A DNA stretch of 64,000 nt. Source: CAZMVU01 sp964569295. GTDB lineage: Bacteria; Hydrogenedentota; Hydrogenedentia; Hydrogenedentales; JAGMZX01. Position numbers and translations under genes: made by a program. Location of the stretch: NCBI GenBank assembly GCA_964569295.1, contig CAZMVU010000002.1:1-64000 (forward strand). Reading direction: 5' to 3'. Below the pieces are notes generated by a model. It saw nothing but the letters and a program-made list of their open reading frames with translations. It was not told the DNA's origin and searched no databases. Position 1 is the stretch's first letter. Every line of letters starts with the position of its first letter. Shown here piece by piece: positions 46,098 to 53,852 of the stretch.

Positions 46098-46409
46098 CTA
46101 TTCTTCGAGTATGGATTCAACATCTCGTGACCTATGAAGCGAACGCACTATCAACACCTCATCGGCGTCGAAGGTGCAGAAGATGCACCACCGGTCAAAA
46201 CCCCGCACGGGCCAGAACCGTAATGCCTCCTTGTACACACTGGTCGAAGGCATGAGGAGCGCCATTTCCGGGAATTCTTCCAGCATGCTGATTGCCTCGA
46301 AGAGGGCATCAATGAATCCGTGGACCGCCTGCGGGCTGCTTTGCGCCAGATACGCCAGGACTTCTGAGAAGACCCTGTCCGCTCTGGGCAGAAATCGGTG
46401 TGTTCTTAT
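46098..46409 (-). CDS. ParE/RelE-family toxin lacking a normal start codon
   Basis: The frame of 103 codons is complete at the protein level: FLPRADRVFSEVLAYLAQ, VHGFIDALFEAISMLEEFP, then RFWPVRGFDRWCIFC and VLIVRSLHRSRDVESIL form a full ParE toxin. The expected start overlaps the antitoxin stop as ATAA (46409-46406) where most such pairs have ATGA, so the first codon is ATA. The next ATG is at 46286, too late for a working toxin. The gene may use a rare start, or the toxin has been silenced by a single base change. Confidence 0.72.
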   Translation of the reverse strand: MRTHRFLPRADRVFSEVLAYLAQSSPQAVHGFIDALFEAISMLEEFPEMALLMPSTSVYKEALRFWPVRGFDRWCIFCTFDADEVLIVRSLHRSRDVESILEE

Positions 46410-46669
46410 TGTTCAGGATTGTGTTTGGCCAGCAACTCATCCGCCTCCGCTCGCTTACGCGCCCCAAAAGCGTCATCGCCCGGAATCGGCGGTCCGCTCT
46501 CGAAGCCTTCGCGGAGCAGCACATCGAGGCGTTCGCTGGCCTTGCGGCGTTTGTCGAGGCGCACGAGCTCGCGGATGTACTCGCTCACACTGCTGTAGCC
46601 GCCCTCGGCCACCTGCTGCTCGACCCATTCGCGCATGGACTCCGGCAGGGATATGTTCATCGTGGACAT
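46406..46669 (-). CDS. ParD-like ribbon-helix-helix antitoxin
   Basis: The protein has 87 aa; the ATG at 46669 follows GGAGGCG. It starts MSTMNISLPESMREWVEQQV with SVSEYIRELVRLD, the CopG/ParD ribbon-helix-helix, and then an acidic linker that would wrap the toxin. It represses its own promoter in known pairs, and a matching inverted repeat lies upstream. Its frame overlaps the ParE frame by four bases. The open frame extends further upstream, but that part is non-coding in character. Confidence 0.88.
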   Translation of the reverse strand: MSTMNISLPESMREWVEQQVAEGGYSSVSEYIRELVRLDKRRKASERLDVLLREGFESGPPIPGDDAFGARKRAEADELLAKHNPEQ

Positions 46670-46703
46670 GGTGAATCGCCTCCACGGGGTAGTGTACCGC
46701 AGG

Positions 46704-46730
46704 TTGGCAAAATTTGGCACGCTTTGCCAA
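46704..46730 (-). promoter_or_regulatory. Inverted repeat, likely operator of the ParDE pair
   Basis: TTGGCAAA (46704-46711) and TTTGCCAA (46723-46730) are perfect inverted arms 11 bases apart, 35 bases upstream of the ParD start. A further TTTGGCA lies between them. A possible -10 TACACT overlaps the downstream side. The position fits autorepression by a ribbon-helix-helix antitoxin. Confidence 0.5.
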
Positions 46731-46789
46731 TGCCTAATGAGGGCGCGCCATCCTGCCGTGTTGAAAGACAGGGCGGATAAAAATCGTGT

Positions 46790-46852
46790 GGCCGAAAATG
46801 GGGACAGAACCAAGCGAGTCCGCGAGTGCGTGGGCTGTCCCCATTTTCGGCC
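46790..46852. repeat. 18-bp perfect inverted repeat, REP-like
   Basis: GGCCGAAAATGGGGACAG (46790-46807) and its exact reverse complement (46835-46852) enclose a 27-base loop. No T tract follows on either side, so it is not a simple terminator. The AAAATGGGGACAG / CTGTCCCCATTTT core resembles repeats that are often scattered in environmental bacterial genomes near RAYT-type transposases; that resemblance is from memory and needs a search. Confidence 0.6.
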
Positions 46853-46869
46853 GGCTCTCTCCGTCTTCA

Positions 46870-46928
46870 AAGAGGCAGGAGCCTCTTCAACGCAAGAAAG
46901 GAGGCGCGCGGCCGAAACCACGCGCCTC
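46870..46928 (-). terminator. Two hairpins downstream of the permease
   Basis: GAGGCGCG (46901-46908) pairs with CGCGCCTC (46921-46928), and AAGAGGC pairs with GCCTCTT (46870-46887). On the minus strand they follow the permease stop, the first with the T-rich tail CTTTCTT. A rho-independent terminator is likely. Confidence 0.5.
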
Positions 46929-46947
46929 GTGAAATCGTGCGTTCTTG

Positions 46948-48711
46948 TCAGGCCTTATCGCGCTTCACGGCCCAGGTGGTGCCGGCGATGAAGTAGATCA
47001 CCGTCGGCACAATGAGCCAATTGCGGAAGGTCGCAAAGCGTTCGGCGAAGCCGTCGCCGCCCTGGAAGTAAATCCAGATGGGCCAGATAGCACATACCGC
47101 CAGTGCGCCGATGGCCACGACACGGGCAAGCAGCAGCACCGGGCCACCCGGGGCCGGGGGCTCCTGGGGCACGGGCTGGTTGTGCTGCGCATGGGCTTTC
47201 TGGAGATCCGGGTCGACTTCCTCCTCGGTGAGCGGGTAGGTCTCCCGTGCGCCCATGAAGGAAGCCAGGGCAATATAGAGCAACATGGTCAGGAACCACA
47301 CCGGAATGAACAGGTAGAAGAGGCTCACGCCGAGGCCGAAGTTCAGGTAGAGGGCGAAAGTCAGGCCGATAATCCAGCTCAGCAACGCCGGCCAACTGAT
47401 GATGACCCTTTTCTTCTCCGCCCAGAGCTGGGTCAGGCCGATGCGCGGGAATACCCAGTGTTCGGTGAATACCACGGCGCCGATGGGCACCAGGAGCAGA
47501 CCATACAGTCCCACGAAATCGAGCAGCTTCGTGAATACGAAGGGGAAGCACGCAATAATGGTGGTGACCGCGCCGACGGCGGCCGTGACCGCCCAGCGCG
47601 GCCAGCCGGGCGTGACCGCCTGCATAGCGAGGCCCGCACGGTAGAGTGTCGGGTTCGATGTGGTCCAGCCGGCAATCACCACGGCAATGATGCCCGCCAG
47701 GCCCAGCGCCGTGAAGGCCATGGCGCCCGGGTCGATGTCGGCAATGGTGGCATCCGGCCGGGCCAGTACATGGAGCGTCTCGGGGAGGAACTGGGTGGCG
47801 CCTTCGCGCAGCATGATTACCGTGATGGCGCCCATGGTACCGGCGAAAATCCAGGCAAGGTAATGGCCGATGAACATGCCGAAAAATGAATAGAGGCCGT
47901 ACCAATGACTCTTCGCGTAGCGGAAAAGCGCCATGTCGGAAAGGCCGCCGTGCATGGCGAGGTTGCACACCCAGGCGAAGGCGGCCACTTCCCAGAAACT
48001 GGCTTTGCCAGAACCATCGGGGCGCACCCCTACCCATATATACTCCCGCGCCAACGCGTAATAGTCGCCCCAGCCTTGAATGGCGCCGCTTGCCAGTTTC
48101 TCGGAGGCGAGCCACGGCAGCATGATCACGCCGCCGGCAAAGAACATGGTTACCATCCACGGGGAACAGACCGAGGCGAATTGCGCGAGGCGTTTGAAAC
48201 CGAGAATCGCCAGTGTCACCACGACAGCGCCGACGCCGAGCACCACCAGCACGAAGCGGAAGTCGGTGGGGTACCAGGCGGTGTTGGGGGGAATATCGAA
48301 AGGAATGCGCACCGCAGAAGCCGACACGGTTATCATGGCGCCCGCGAGGATACAGAAAAGCACCGCGTTGCACACGTTGTAGATGAGCGTGGTACCGGGA
48401 CCGGCGACCTTGCGCAGGTACCAGTACAGGGTAAGGCGCGTACGCACCGCGATGGGCGCGCAGATAAAAGTCCAGGTCAGCACGGCCATGAGGTTGCCGA
48501 TGGCAAGGCCGACGAAAATGTCGAACACGCTGGCCCCCCAGGCCACGAACAGCGCGCCTATGACAAATTCGGTACCGGCCACATGCTCGCCCGCGAAAAG
48601 CCCCGCGAAGTAGCGGCCGGGTTGCAGCTTGTCGGGGGTTACCGGTTCACGCTCGAATTCATATAGCTGGTCCGCTGCATGCAGGACTTCTTCCGCTGTC
48701 TTCTCAGACAC
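46948..48711 (-). CDS. NCS1-family nucleobase:cation symporter-like permease
   Basis: The protein has 587 aa. I chose GTG at 48711 because AAAGGAG lies just upstream and the protein then begins with a normal cytosolic N-terminus; ATG codons further up have no ribosome site. About twelve membrane helices are visible. FDIFVGLAIGNLMAVLTWT and GPWW-like spacing around helix 1, with WTTSNPTLYRAGLAMQ in helix 8, fit the cytosine/allantoin permease family. It probably imports a purine, pyrimidine or related base with a cation. The C-terminal ~100 residues are longer than usual and end with two extra helices. Confidence 0.8.
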   Translation of the reverse strand: MSEKTAEEVLHAADQLYEFEREPVTPDKLQPGRYFAGLFAGEHVAGTEFVIGALFVAWGASVFDIFVGLAIGNLMAVLTWTFICAPIAVRTRLTLYWYLRKVAGPGTTLIYNVCNAVLFCILAGAMITVSASAVRIPFDIPPNTAWYPTDFRFVLVVLGVGAVVVTLAILGFKRLAQFASVCSPWMVTMFFAGGVIMLPWLASEKLASGAIQGWGDYYALAREYIWVGVRPDGSGKASFWEVAAFAWVCNLAMHGGLSDMALFRYAKSHWYGLYSFFGMFIGHYLAWIFAGTMGAITVIMLREGATQFLPETLHVLARPDATIADIDPGAMAFTALGLAGIIAVVIAGWTTSNPTLYRAGLAMQAVTPGWPRWAVTAAVGAVTTIIACFPFVFTKLLDFVGLYGLLLVPIGAVVFTEHWVFPRIGLTQLWAEKKRVIISWPALLSWIIGLTFALYLNFGLGVSLFYLFIPVWFLTMLLYIALASFMGARETYPLTEEEVDPDLQKAHAQHNQPVPQEPPAPGGPVLLLARVVAIGALAVCAIWPIWIYFQGGDGFAERFATFRNWLIVPTVIYFIAGTTWAVKRDKA

Positions 48712-48850
48712 TTCCCGCTCCTTTCCCGTTACGGTTTTCCCCACTTGCGCATACAAGGCCATGGAACGACTCACCATAGCCGAGCACCGCGGCGGAGTCA
48801 AGCAGACGATTGCGCCGGTGCGCGCTTGGCTCCGGCTTGTGTATCCGGGT

Positions 48851-50389
48851 ATGCTAGCGCGCGATATGGCAGCATACCGCAATAGTCTCGTTCCGCCAGG
48901 CGGGCTGTGGCGCGCTTGGCCGCACCTTGTAGCGTTGGGCGTGGGCATGGCCGCACTGGTGACGGTGCTGGCGGGGTTCGCGGCGCCACTGGCGGGCTTC
49001 CCGGAATATGACTACCTCGTGGCGCTGGCGGGTGTGCTGGGCGCGGGGGTAGTGGTGTTTCTCATTTTCGGTCCTTCGTGGGTGGTGATATCCCTGTTTC
49101 TGATCAAGATAATCACCGGCCATCAATACCGCTCACTCGTTCTGCTGCCCTTATCGGGGATGGAACTGGCCCCGCGCGAACTGTGGCTATTCCTGCTGGC
49201 CGCGCACTTGGGAGCGAAGCTGGTTCTCGGACAGGCGGTCATCCGCCCGGATCTGTACCACTACTTCTTCTACCTCTACGCTTTCTACTTTGTCCTCATT
49301 GCCGCGGTCGGTGTGTGGCACCAGCCGAATATCACCGAGATTATGAAGGAGATCCGGTACCCCATCTTTCTTGGAAGCTATTTCGTGTTCATTACGTGCG
49401 CGCCCACGCGCGAGAACCTGTGGTTCTACACCAAGCTCATACTCGCACTCACCTGCGTCATTGCATTGGGAGCGTCGGCCTTCTTCTTTTACACCACCCT
49501 CACCGGCAACATTATCAATGAGCAGGGCGTCTTCGGCGACTATGTGCAGCGGATGATAGGGTCCGTACTCATGCAATCGGTGCGGCCGAACGGCCACATG
49601 TTTTACGAGGTATGCGCCGTGGTGCTTCTGGCCCTGTTGTGGTGCCCCGCCGTCAGACCGCGCTGGAAGATGCTCTACACGGCCCTGCTCGCCCTGTTGC
49701 TCTTTGCCATGCTCATCACGATGATGCGAACGGCCTATATCGCCTTTGCCTGCTCCGTGGCGGTGTTGGGCTTTCTCGGCCTTCCGCGCGGCATACGATG
49801 GCCGGCGCTTTTCGGCGGGCTGGTGGGCGCCGCTGCGTTTCTGCTTTTCTTCGGCGCCGAGGCCTACGAATTCATTCGCTCGGAAATCCCCGGCCTCGGC
49901 GTGTCGCTGCGCGCGCGCCTCGAGGAGATGCGTGGAGCCTGGAATCTGTTCGTGCGGCACCCGCTTTTCGGCACCGGCATGGGCAGTTCATTCACCGGCA
50001 TGGGGTGGATCGCCAAGAAAAGCGCCCTTGCCTATGGTCAGTGGGACTACCAGACCCTGCACAATGTGTGGATGTACTTCCTGCTGAAAGGCGGGCTCGC
50101 CGGTTTTACGCTCGTGCTGCTGGGTATCGGCGGCATTCTCGGACGCACCTACATGCTCATGCAGTGGCGGCGCGACGTCTTCGAGCGGTTCTTCCTGCGC
50201 GGGCTCCTCGCCGCAACAGCCGGCCAGATCGTGGCCTCCCTCGCCATGCCGCGCCTCACATTTGCCGAGGGGCACGTCTTCCTCGCAATGGCCACCGCGG
50301 CCTTTTTTATCCTCGCACGCGAACCGCAGGCAGGGCCGGGGACAGACACCAGCGCAGCCTTGCCCAGCGCAATCGAGGAAACGCAGTAA
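48851..50389 (+). CDS. O-antigen ligase/polymerase-like membrane protein
   Basis: The protein has 512 aa from the ATG at 48851. ATGs at 48761 and 48866 are also possible, and none has a strong ribosome site. Ten to twelve helices are present, with the large loop expected of Wzy/WaaL proteins and a conserved-looking segment: ARLEEMRGAWNLFVRHPLFGTGMG and HNVWMYFLLKGG, the latter with the His-Asn-x-W typical of O-antigen ligases. It probably ligates or polymerises a lipid-linked glycan at the outer face of the inner membrane. It is divergent from the permease gene. Confidence 0.78.
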   Translation: MLARDMAAYRNSLVPPGGLWRAWPHLVALGVGMAALVTVLAGFAAPLAGFPEYDYLVALAGVLGAGVVVFLIFGPSWVVISLFLIKIITGHQYRSLVLLPLSGMELAPRELWLFLLAAHLGAKLVLGQAVIRPDLYHYFFYLYAFYFVLIAAVGVWHQPNITEIMKEIRYPIFLGSYFVFITCAPTRENLWFYTKLILALTCVIALGASAFFFYTTLTGNIINEQGVFGDYVQRMIGSVLMQSVRPNGHMFYEVCAVVLLALLWCPAVRPRWKMLYTALLALLLFAMLITMMRTAYIAFACSVAVLGFLGLPRGIRWPALFGGLVGAAAFLLFFGAEAYEFIRSEIPGLGVSLRARLEEMRGAWNLFVRHPLFGTGMGSSFTGMGWIAKKSALAYGQWDYQTLHNVWMYFLLKGGLAGFTLVLLGIGGILGRTYMLMQWRRDVFERFFLRGLLAATAGQIVASLAMPRLTFAEGHVFLAMATAAFFILAREPQAGPGTDTSAALPSAIEETQ

Positions 50390-50614
50390 CCCTTTCGCCG
50401 TTCGGCAAGTCACTTACCGCCTCAGGAGATAAGGCCGGTTGCACGCGCAAACTCGATCCACGCATTTTTCCCAATGCCTTTTCGGCGCCATTCAACGTAC
50501 GCGTTGAGCGCAACCCCCGCTACACGAGGCCGCGAATTCGCCGGAGACGCCTTTGTGCGGCGCGTATTGTGGGTGAGGACCGGCAAAGGGTGGCCTCTCC
50601 TCTGACGCGGCAAA

Positions 50615-50643
50615 CAAAGGGACGGTCCACGCCCGTCCCTTTG
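50615..50643. terminator. Strong hairpin terminator between convergent genes
   Basis: CAAAGGGACGG (50615-50625), loop TCCACGC and CCGTCCCTTTG (50633-50643) form an 11-bp stem. On the minus strand the tail is TTTG-TTTG, so it fits best as the terminator of the SPFH operon; it may also serve the plus-strand ligase gene. The rest of 50390-50748 holds no supported gene. Confidence 0.7.
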
Positions 50644-50748
50644 TCTGCGTTCCGTTGCGTTTTGTCTTCCCAATCGGCCGTGTCTGAATGGTCCTTCAGA
50701 AGAGAACGTTCTCCAATGGGATACATCGCACGCTGTTCATGCGGCTCC

Positions 50749-51798
50749 CTACTTGTCTTTCACGGGGGCACCGCCTTCGCCGGCGGCTTTGATGCCGTAG
50801 AGCTGGAGCAACTCATTCACGTTCGTCGAGCGCACGTCGAGGCCACCTTCGGGCAGCATGATGATGCGCTTATCCTTGAGCGCGCCCGCCACGGCCAGGT
50901 TCACGAGCCGTTCGCCGCCTGCGCCCGCGAGGGCTGCATGTAATTGCCGCAACCCTTCCGCCTCGGCAATGGCCTCCGCCTCGATAGCCTTGGCCACCTG
51001 GGTCTCCTGTTCGAAGTAGGCATCCGCCTCGATCTTGGCCCGTTCGTATTCGCCATCGGCCCGGGCTTGCACCTTTTCGACGCCCGCGCGCGCCTCTTCG
51101 ACTTTCGTGCGGTATTCTTCCTCGACGGCGTTCGTCTCCGACTTCAGCTTCTCCGCGAGCTGATCCGCCACCTTCTTGTCTTCGATGGCTTTCTGATATT
51201 CCGGGGAAAAGCGGTAGTCCCGGGGACTGACACGCTCGACGACGACGCCGAAGGGCTCGAGGATTTCATTGAGCCGCTCTTCCACATCCGCCGCCTTCTT
51301 GTCGCGTTCCTCGGCAAGGTAGAACTGTTCCGTGTCCAACTCGCCAAAGATGTCGCGCGGCTTACTTCGGGCAATGGCGCGCACGATATTGTTCTTCAAT
51401 TCCTCGCTGTTCGACGCCACGTACTGCAACACCTCCGGCGCCTTCTCCGGAATGAGCCGGTAGGAAATGATCACATCGAGGCCGATGTCGTTGCCGTCGA
51501 TAGTCTTGAACAGGAGATCGTCACGGCCAGGCCGATCGCCCCTGGCGACAGCGGCGGTCATCTCGAGGTTTTCCAATTGCATATCGAACGTGTGCCAGTC
51601 GTTAATGAAGGGCACAAAGAAATAGGTGCCGCCAGGCTCGTAGATTTCCTTCTGCACCCCCTTCTCCCCGAACAGGGTAAACAACTTCGTGCGCACGCCT
51701 ACCTCGGTCGTGCCTGTCGAGTAGGGCATGCAACCAGCCGCGAGCACAGACGCTGCGAGCAGGGCCGCAATCATTATCCAGCTATGGCTACGCATCAT
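50749..51798 (-). CDS. SPFH/prohibitin-family protein with lipobox (HflC-like)
   Basis: The protein has 349 aa. A signal with lipobox LAAGC (~19-23) suggests a lipid anchor, unusual for SPFH proteins, which normally use a membrane helix. The band-7 domain spans ~25-215 (IGLDVIISYRLIPEKA; FGVVVERVSPRDYRFSPEYQ), followed by a long Glu/Ala/Lys coiled coil (~215-290) and a short tail. Related HflK/HflC form ring assemblies around membrane proteases. The start overlaps the previous gene (ATGA). The partner encoded at 51795-53195 is needed to judge the complex. Confidence 0.82.
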   Translation of the reverse strand: MMRSHSWIMIAALLAASVLAAGCMPYSTGTTEVGVRTKLFTLFGEKGVQKEIYEPGGTYFFVPFINDWHTFDMQLENLEMTAAVARGDRPGRDDLLFKTIDGNDIGLDVIISYRLIPEKAPEVLQYVASNSEELKNNIVRAIARSKPRDIFGELDTEQFYLAEERDKKAADVEERLNEILEPFGVVVERVSPRDYRFSPEYQKAIEDKKVADQLAEKLKSETNAVEEEYRTKVEEARAGVEKVQARADGEYERAKIEADAYFEQETQVAKAIEAEAIAEAEGLRQLHAALAGAGGERLVNLAVAGALKDKRIIMLPEGGLDVRSTNVNELLQLYGIKAAGEGGAPVKDK

Positions 51799-53195
51799 TC
51801 AGCCTCCTGTGCGGTATTGTTCTGGGCAGGCGTTTCCTCCGCTGCTTCAGGCGCGCCGTCTTGTGTGGCGGGATCGGCTGCCGGCTGTTCCGCCTCCGCG
51901 TCGGCTTCTGGCGCTGACTCGGCTTCCGGTTCCGGTTCCGGTTCCGGGACGGGCGCATCATCCGGTTTGGCCGGCATCGTCACTCCCTCGATGGCCTCCA
52001 GCTCCGATCGTGGCGGCTCGGGCGCGGCATCCTCCATGGCCTTTATAGCCTTCTCGGCATCGTCGGCCATACTCACCGGCGCCAACTCACCACCCGACTC
52101 GACGCCAAAGAGGTCGCTGACCAAGGACAGGTTCAACGGGTTGATCCCCGCCTCGCCGCCCGCGGGGAGCAGCACAAGCTCAAGCCCCTCGAGCACGGCG
52201 GCCATCTCCATGGCGACTGCCCTGTCGGCGCCAGCCACCATCATGGCTTCATTGCGAAGGCGCTCGCGCTTGGCCTCGGCAAGGGCCACGAGCAGGTCGG
52301 CCTCGGCCTCCTTGCGCCGCACATACAAGTCTTTTTCCGCCTCGCGCTTTACGCGGTAGGCGTCGCCCTCTTGTTTGGTGATCTCCACCTGCATTTCGCC
52401 GGTCTCTTTAACCCGCGCGAGGTGCTGCTCCTCTTCGGCGGCCTTGCGCTTCGACTGGTTGGTAAATACGAGCTGGTCCTGGAGCTTTTTCGCCTCGATG
52501 TTCTCCTGAATACGGTCGCTGTATTCAAAATAGCGCACGAGCACATGTTCAACCTTGAGTCCCCATTGCTCGACTTCCTCGTCAAGCATGTCCCGGGCCA
52601 GTTTGGCCATCTCGACGCGCACCGGACTGTTGTAAAACTCCTCCGTCGTCAGCCGGCCGAGGGTCTGCTTCAGGACGGGCTCCGCTTTCGGCAGGATGCC
52701 TTCGTAGATGTATTGCGTGCCTGTCCCGAGGCGTGTTACGACCCGATACGGTTCCGCGATGCGGTAGAGCACGGTCACATCCACATCCACGTAAAAGCCG
52801 TCGGACGTTTGAATCTTCGCCGCGTTGTCGTAGAAGACATTCTTCCCGCGCGACGGCTCGTACTTGGTCATCTCCAAGACCTGCACGTTCTTGGGCAGCG
52901 TATGCACGATATTGAACGGCAACGCGAACACAAGACCCGGACCATATACCTGATCACCCACACCGCGATCCGCGCCAATCTTGATTTCCTTTATGCCCCA
53001 GTGGTCCGGGGGCACATAGGTCGTGAAACTGCTGTACAGCACCCCCACGGCGATCAGCACAATCGCTGCAAACACAGCACATCCCACCAGCCGTGGCGAC
53101 GGCCGCCACTCTGTCAGGTCGATGCCGCCCCCATCGCCTCCACCCCCGCCGCCACCGCGCCGGTTTCCGACAAACTCCGGTCCTTTTCGGGCCAT
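51795..53195 (-). CDS. SPFH/prohibitin-family protein (HflK-like) with acidic tail
   Basis: The protein has 466 aa; the ATG at 53195 has GGAGG ten bases before it. The N-terminus is Gly-rich (eight consecutive Gly), as in HflK, then one helix (~38-58), a band-7 domain (~60-240; IQTSDGFYVDVDVTVLYRIA) and a long coiled coil (~240-330). The C-terminal ~90 residues are Pro/Glu/Ala-rich and probably disordered (PEPEPEPEAES). HflK and HflC sit at the inner membrane and regulate FtsH. No ftsH lies in the window. Confidence 0.85.
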   Translation of the reverse strand: MARKGPEFVGNRRGGGGGGGDGGGIDLTEWRPSPRLVGCAVFAAIVLIAVGVLYSSFTTYVPPDHWGIKEIKIGADRGVGDQVYGPGLVFALPFNIVHTLPKNVQVLEMTKYEPSRGKNVFYDNAAKIQTSDGFYVDVDVTVLYRIAEPYRVVTRLGTGTQYIYEGILPKAEPVLKQTLGRLTTEEFYNSPVRVEMAKLARDMLDEEVEQWGLKVEHVLVRYFEYSDRIQENIEAKKLQDQLVFTNQSKRKAAEEEQHLARVKETGEMQVEITKQEGDAYRVKREAEKDLYVRRKEAEADLLVALAEAKRERLRNEAMMVAGADRAVAMEMAAVLEGLELVLLPAGGEAGINPLNLSLVSDLFGVESGGELAPVSMADDAEKAIKAMEDAAPEPPRSELEAIEGVTMPAKPDDAPVPEPEPEPEAESAPEADAEAEQPAADPATQDGAPEAAEETPAQNNTAQEAE

Positions 53196-53406
53196 AATGG
53201 AATAACCTCCGTTGTAACTCGTATTCACACACCAACCCCAGAACTACACGCCCTCTTCATGGTACGCGCTATAGCTTTCACACACAAGGACGGGGGAAAC
53301 TCGGTACAGGAAGGAAGGGCCGAGAACATAGACCTGGACCTGCGGCCCAGGCTGGTATAGTACGGGCCGTTGGCCCTGAAGAAACGGCGAATTACTGGTC
53401 TATTGC

Positions 53407-53638
53407 GAGGGCGAGTCCCCGCGAGCCGAATATAACCGTACCGCGCAAAAGGGAGGGCGAGCGTACCCGCGAGCCGAAACGTCNNNNNNNNNNNNNNNNN
53501 NNNNNNNNNNNNNNNNNNNNNNNNNNNNNNNNNNNNNNNNNNNNNNNNNNNNNNNNNNNNNNNNNNNNNNNNNNNNNNNNNNNAATATAACCGTACCGCG
53601 CAAAAGGGAGGGCGAGCGTACCCGCGAGCCGAAACGTC
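53407..53638. repeat. Repeat units around the scaffold gap
   Basis: A unit GAGGGCGAG..CCGCGAGCCGAA occurs at 53407-53430, 53453-53478 and 53608-53633. The first two start 46 bases apart. GC-rich repeats of this look are often scattered in genomes of this type and break short-read assemblies. No ORF across this stretch is credible. Confidence 0.75.
53484..53583. other. 100-N scaffold gap
   Basis: Exactly 100 N separate two contigs. The 55 bases before the gap (53429-53483) are identical to the 55 bases after it (53584-53638), so the gap length is a placeholder rather than a measurement. Confidence 0.98.
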
Positions 53639-53852
53639 GAAGCGCCACGCAAGCCCCCAAGACGAGGGCCGGAGGCCGGGGTGGACATACGAACCTATGT
53701 AATAGCGGCGGACATATGGGCGTGCATGGATAAGACACCGCTAACGTGTAGCCCACGGGCGCGCCACTGAGCACGACTGGCCGCTATGGCCAAGCCTTGC
53801 GCACTGTGGAGTGTGCCGGCTTCTCCGCGTAGCGTGAACCGGGAAACCCCGG

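Noticed and set aside
50422..50673. 83-codon minus-strand frame in the gap before the SPFH operon
   Set aside because: It runs through the terminator hairpin and has no domain; I could not support it as a gene.
53392..53774. Frames running across the N gap
   Set aside because: They consist of repeat sequence and undefined bases.
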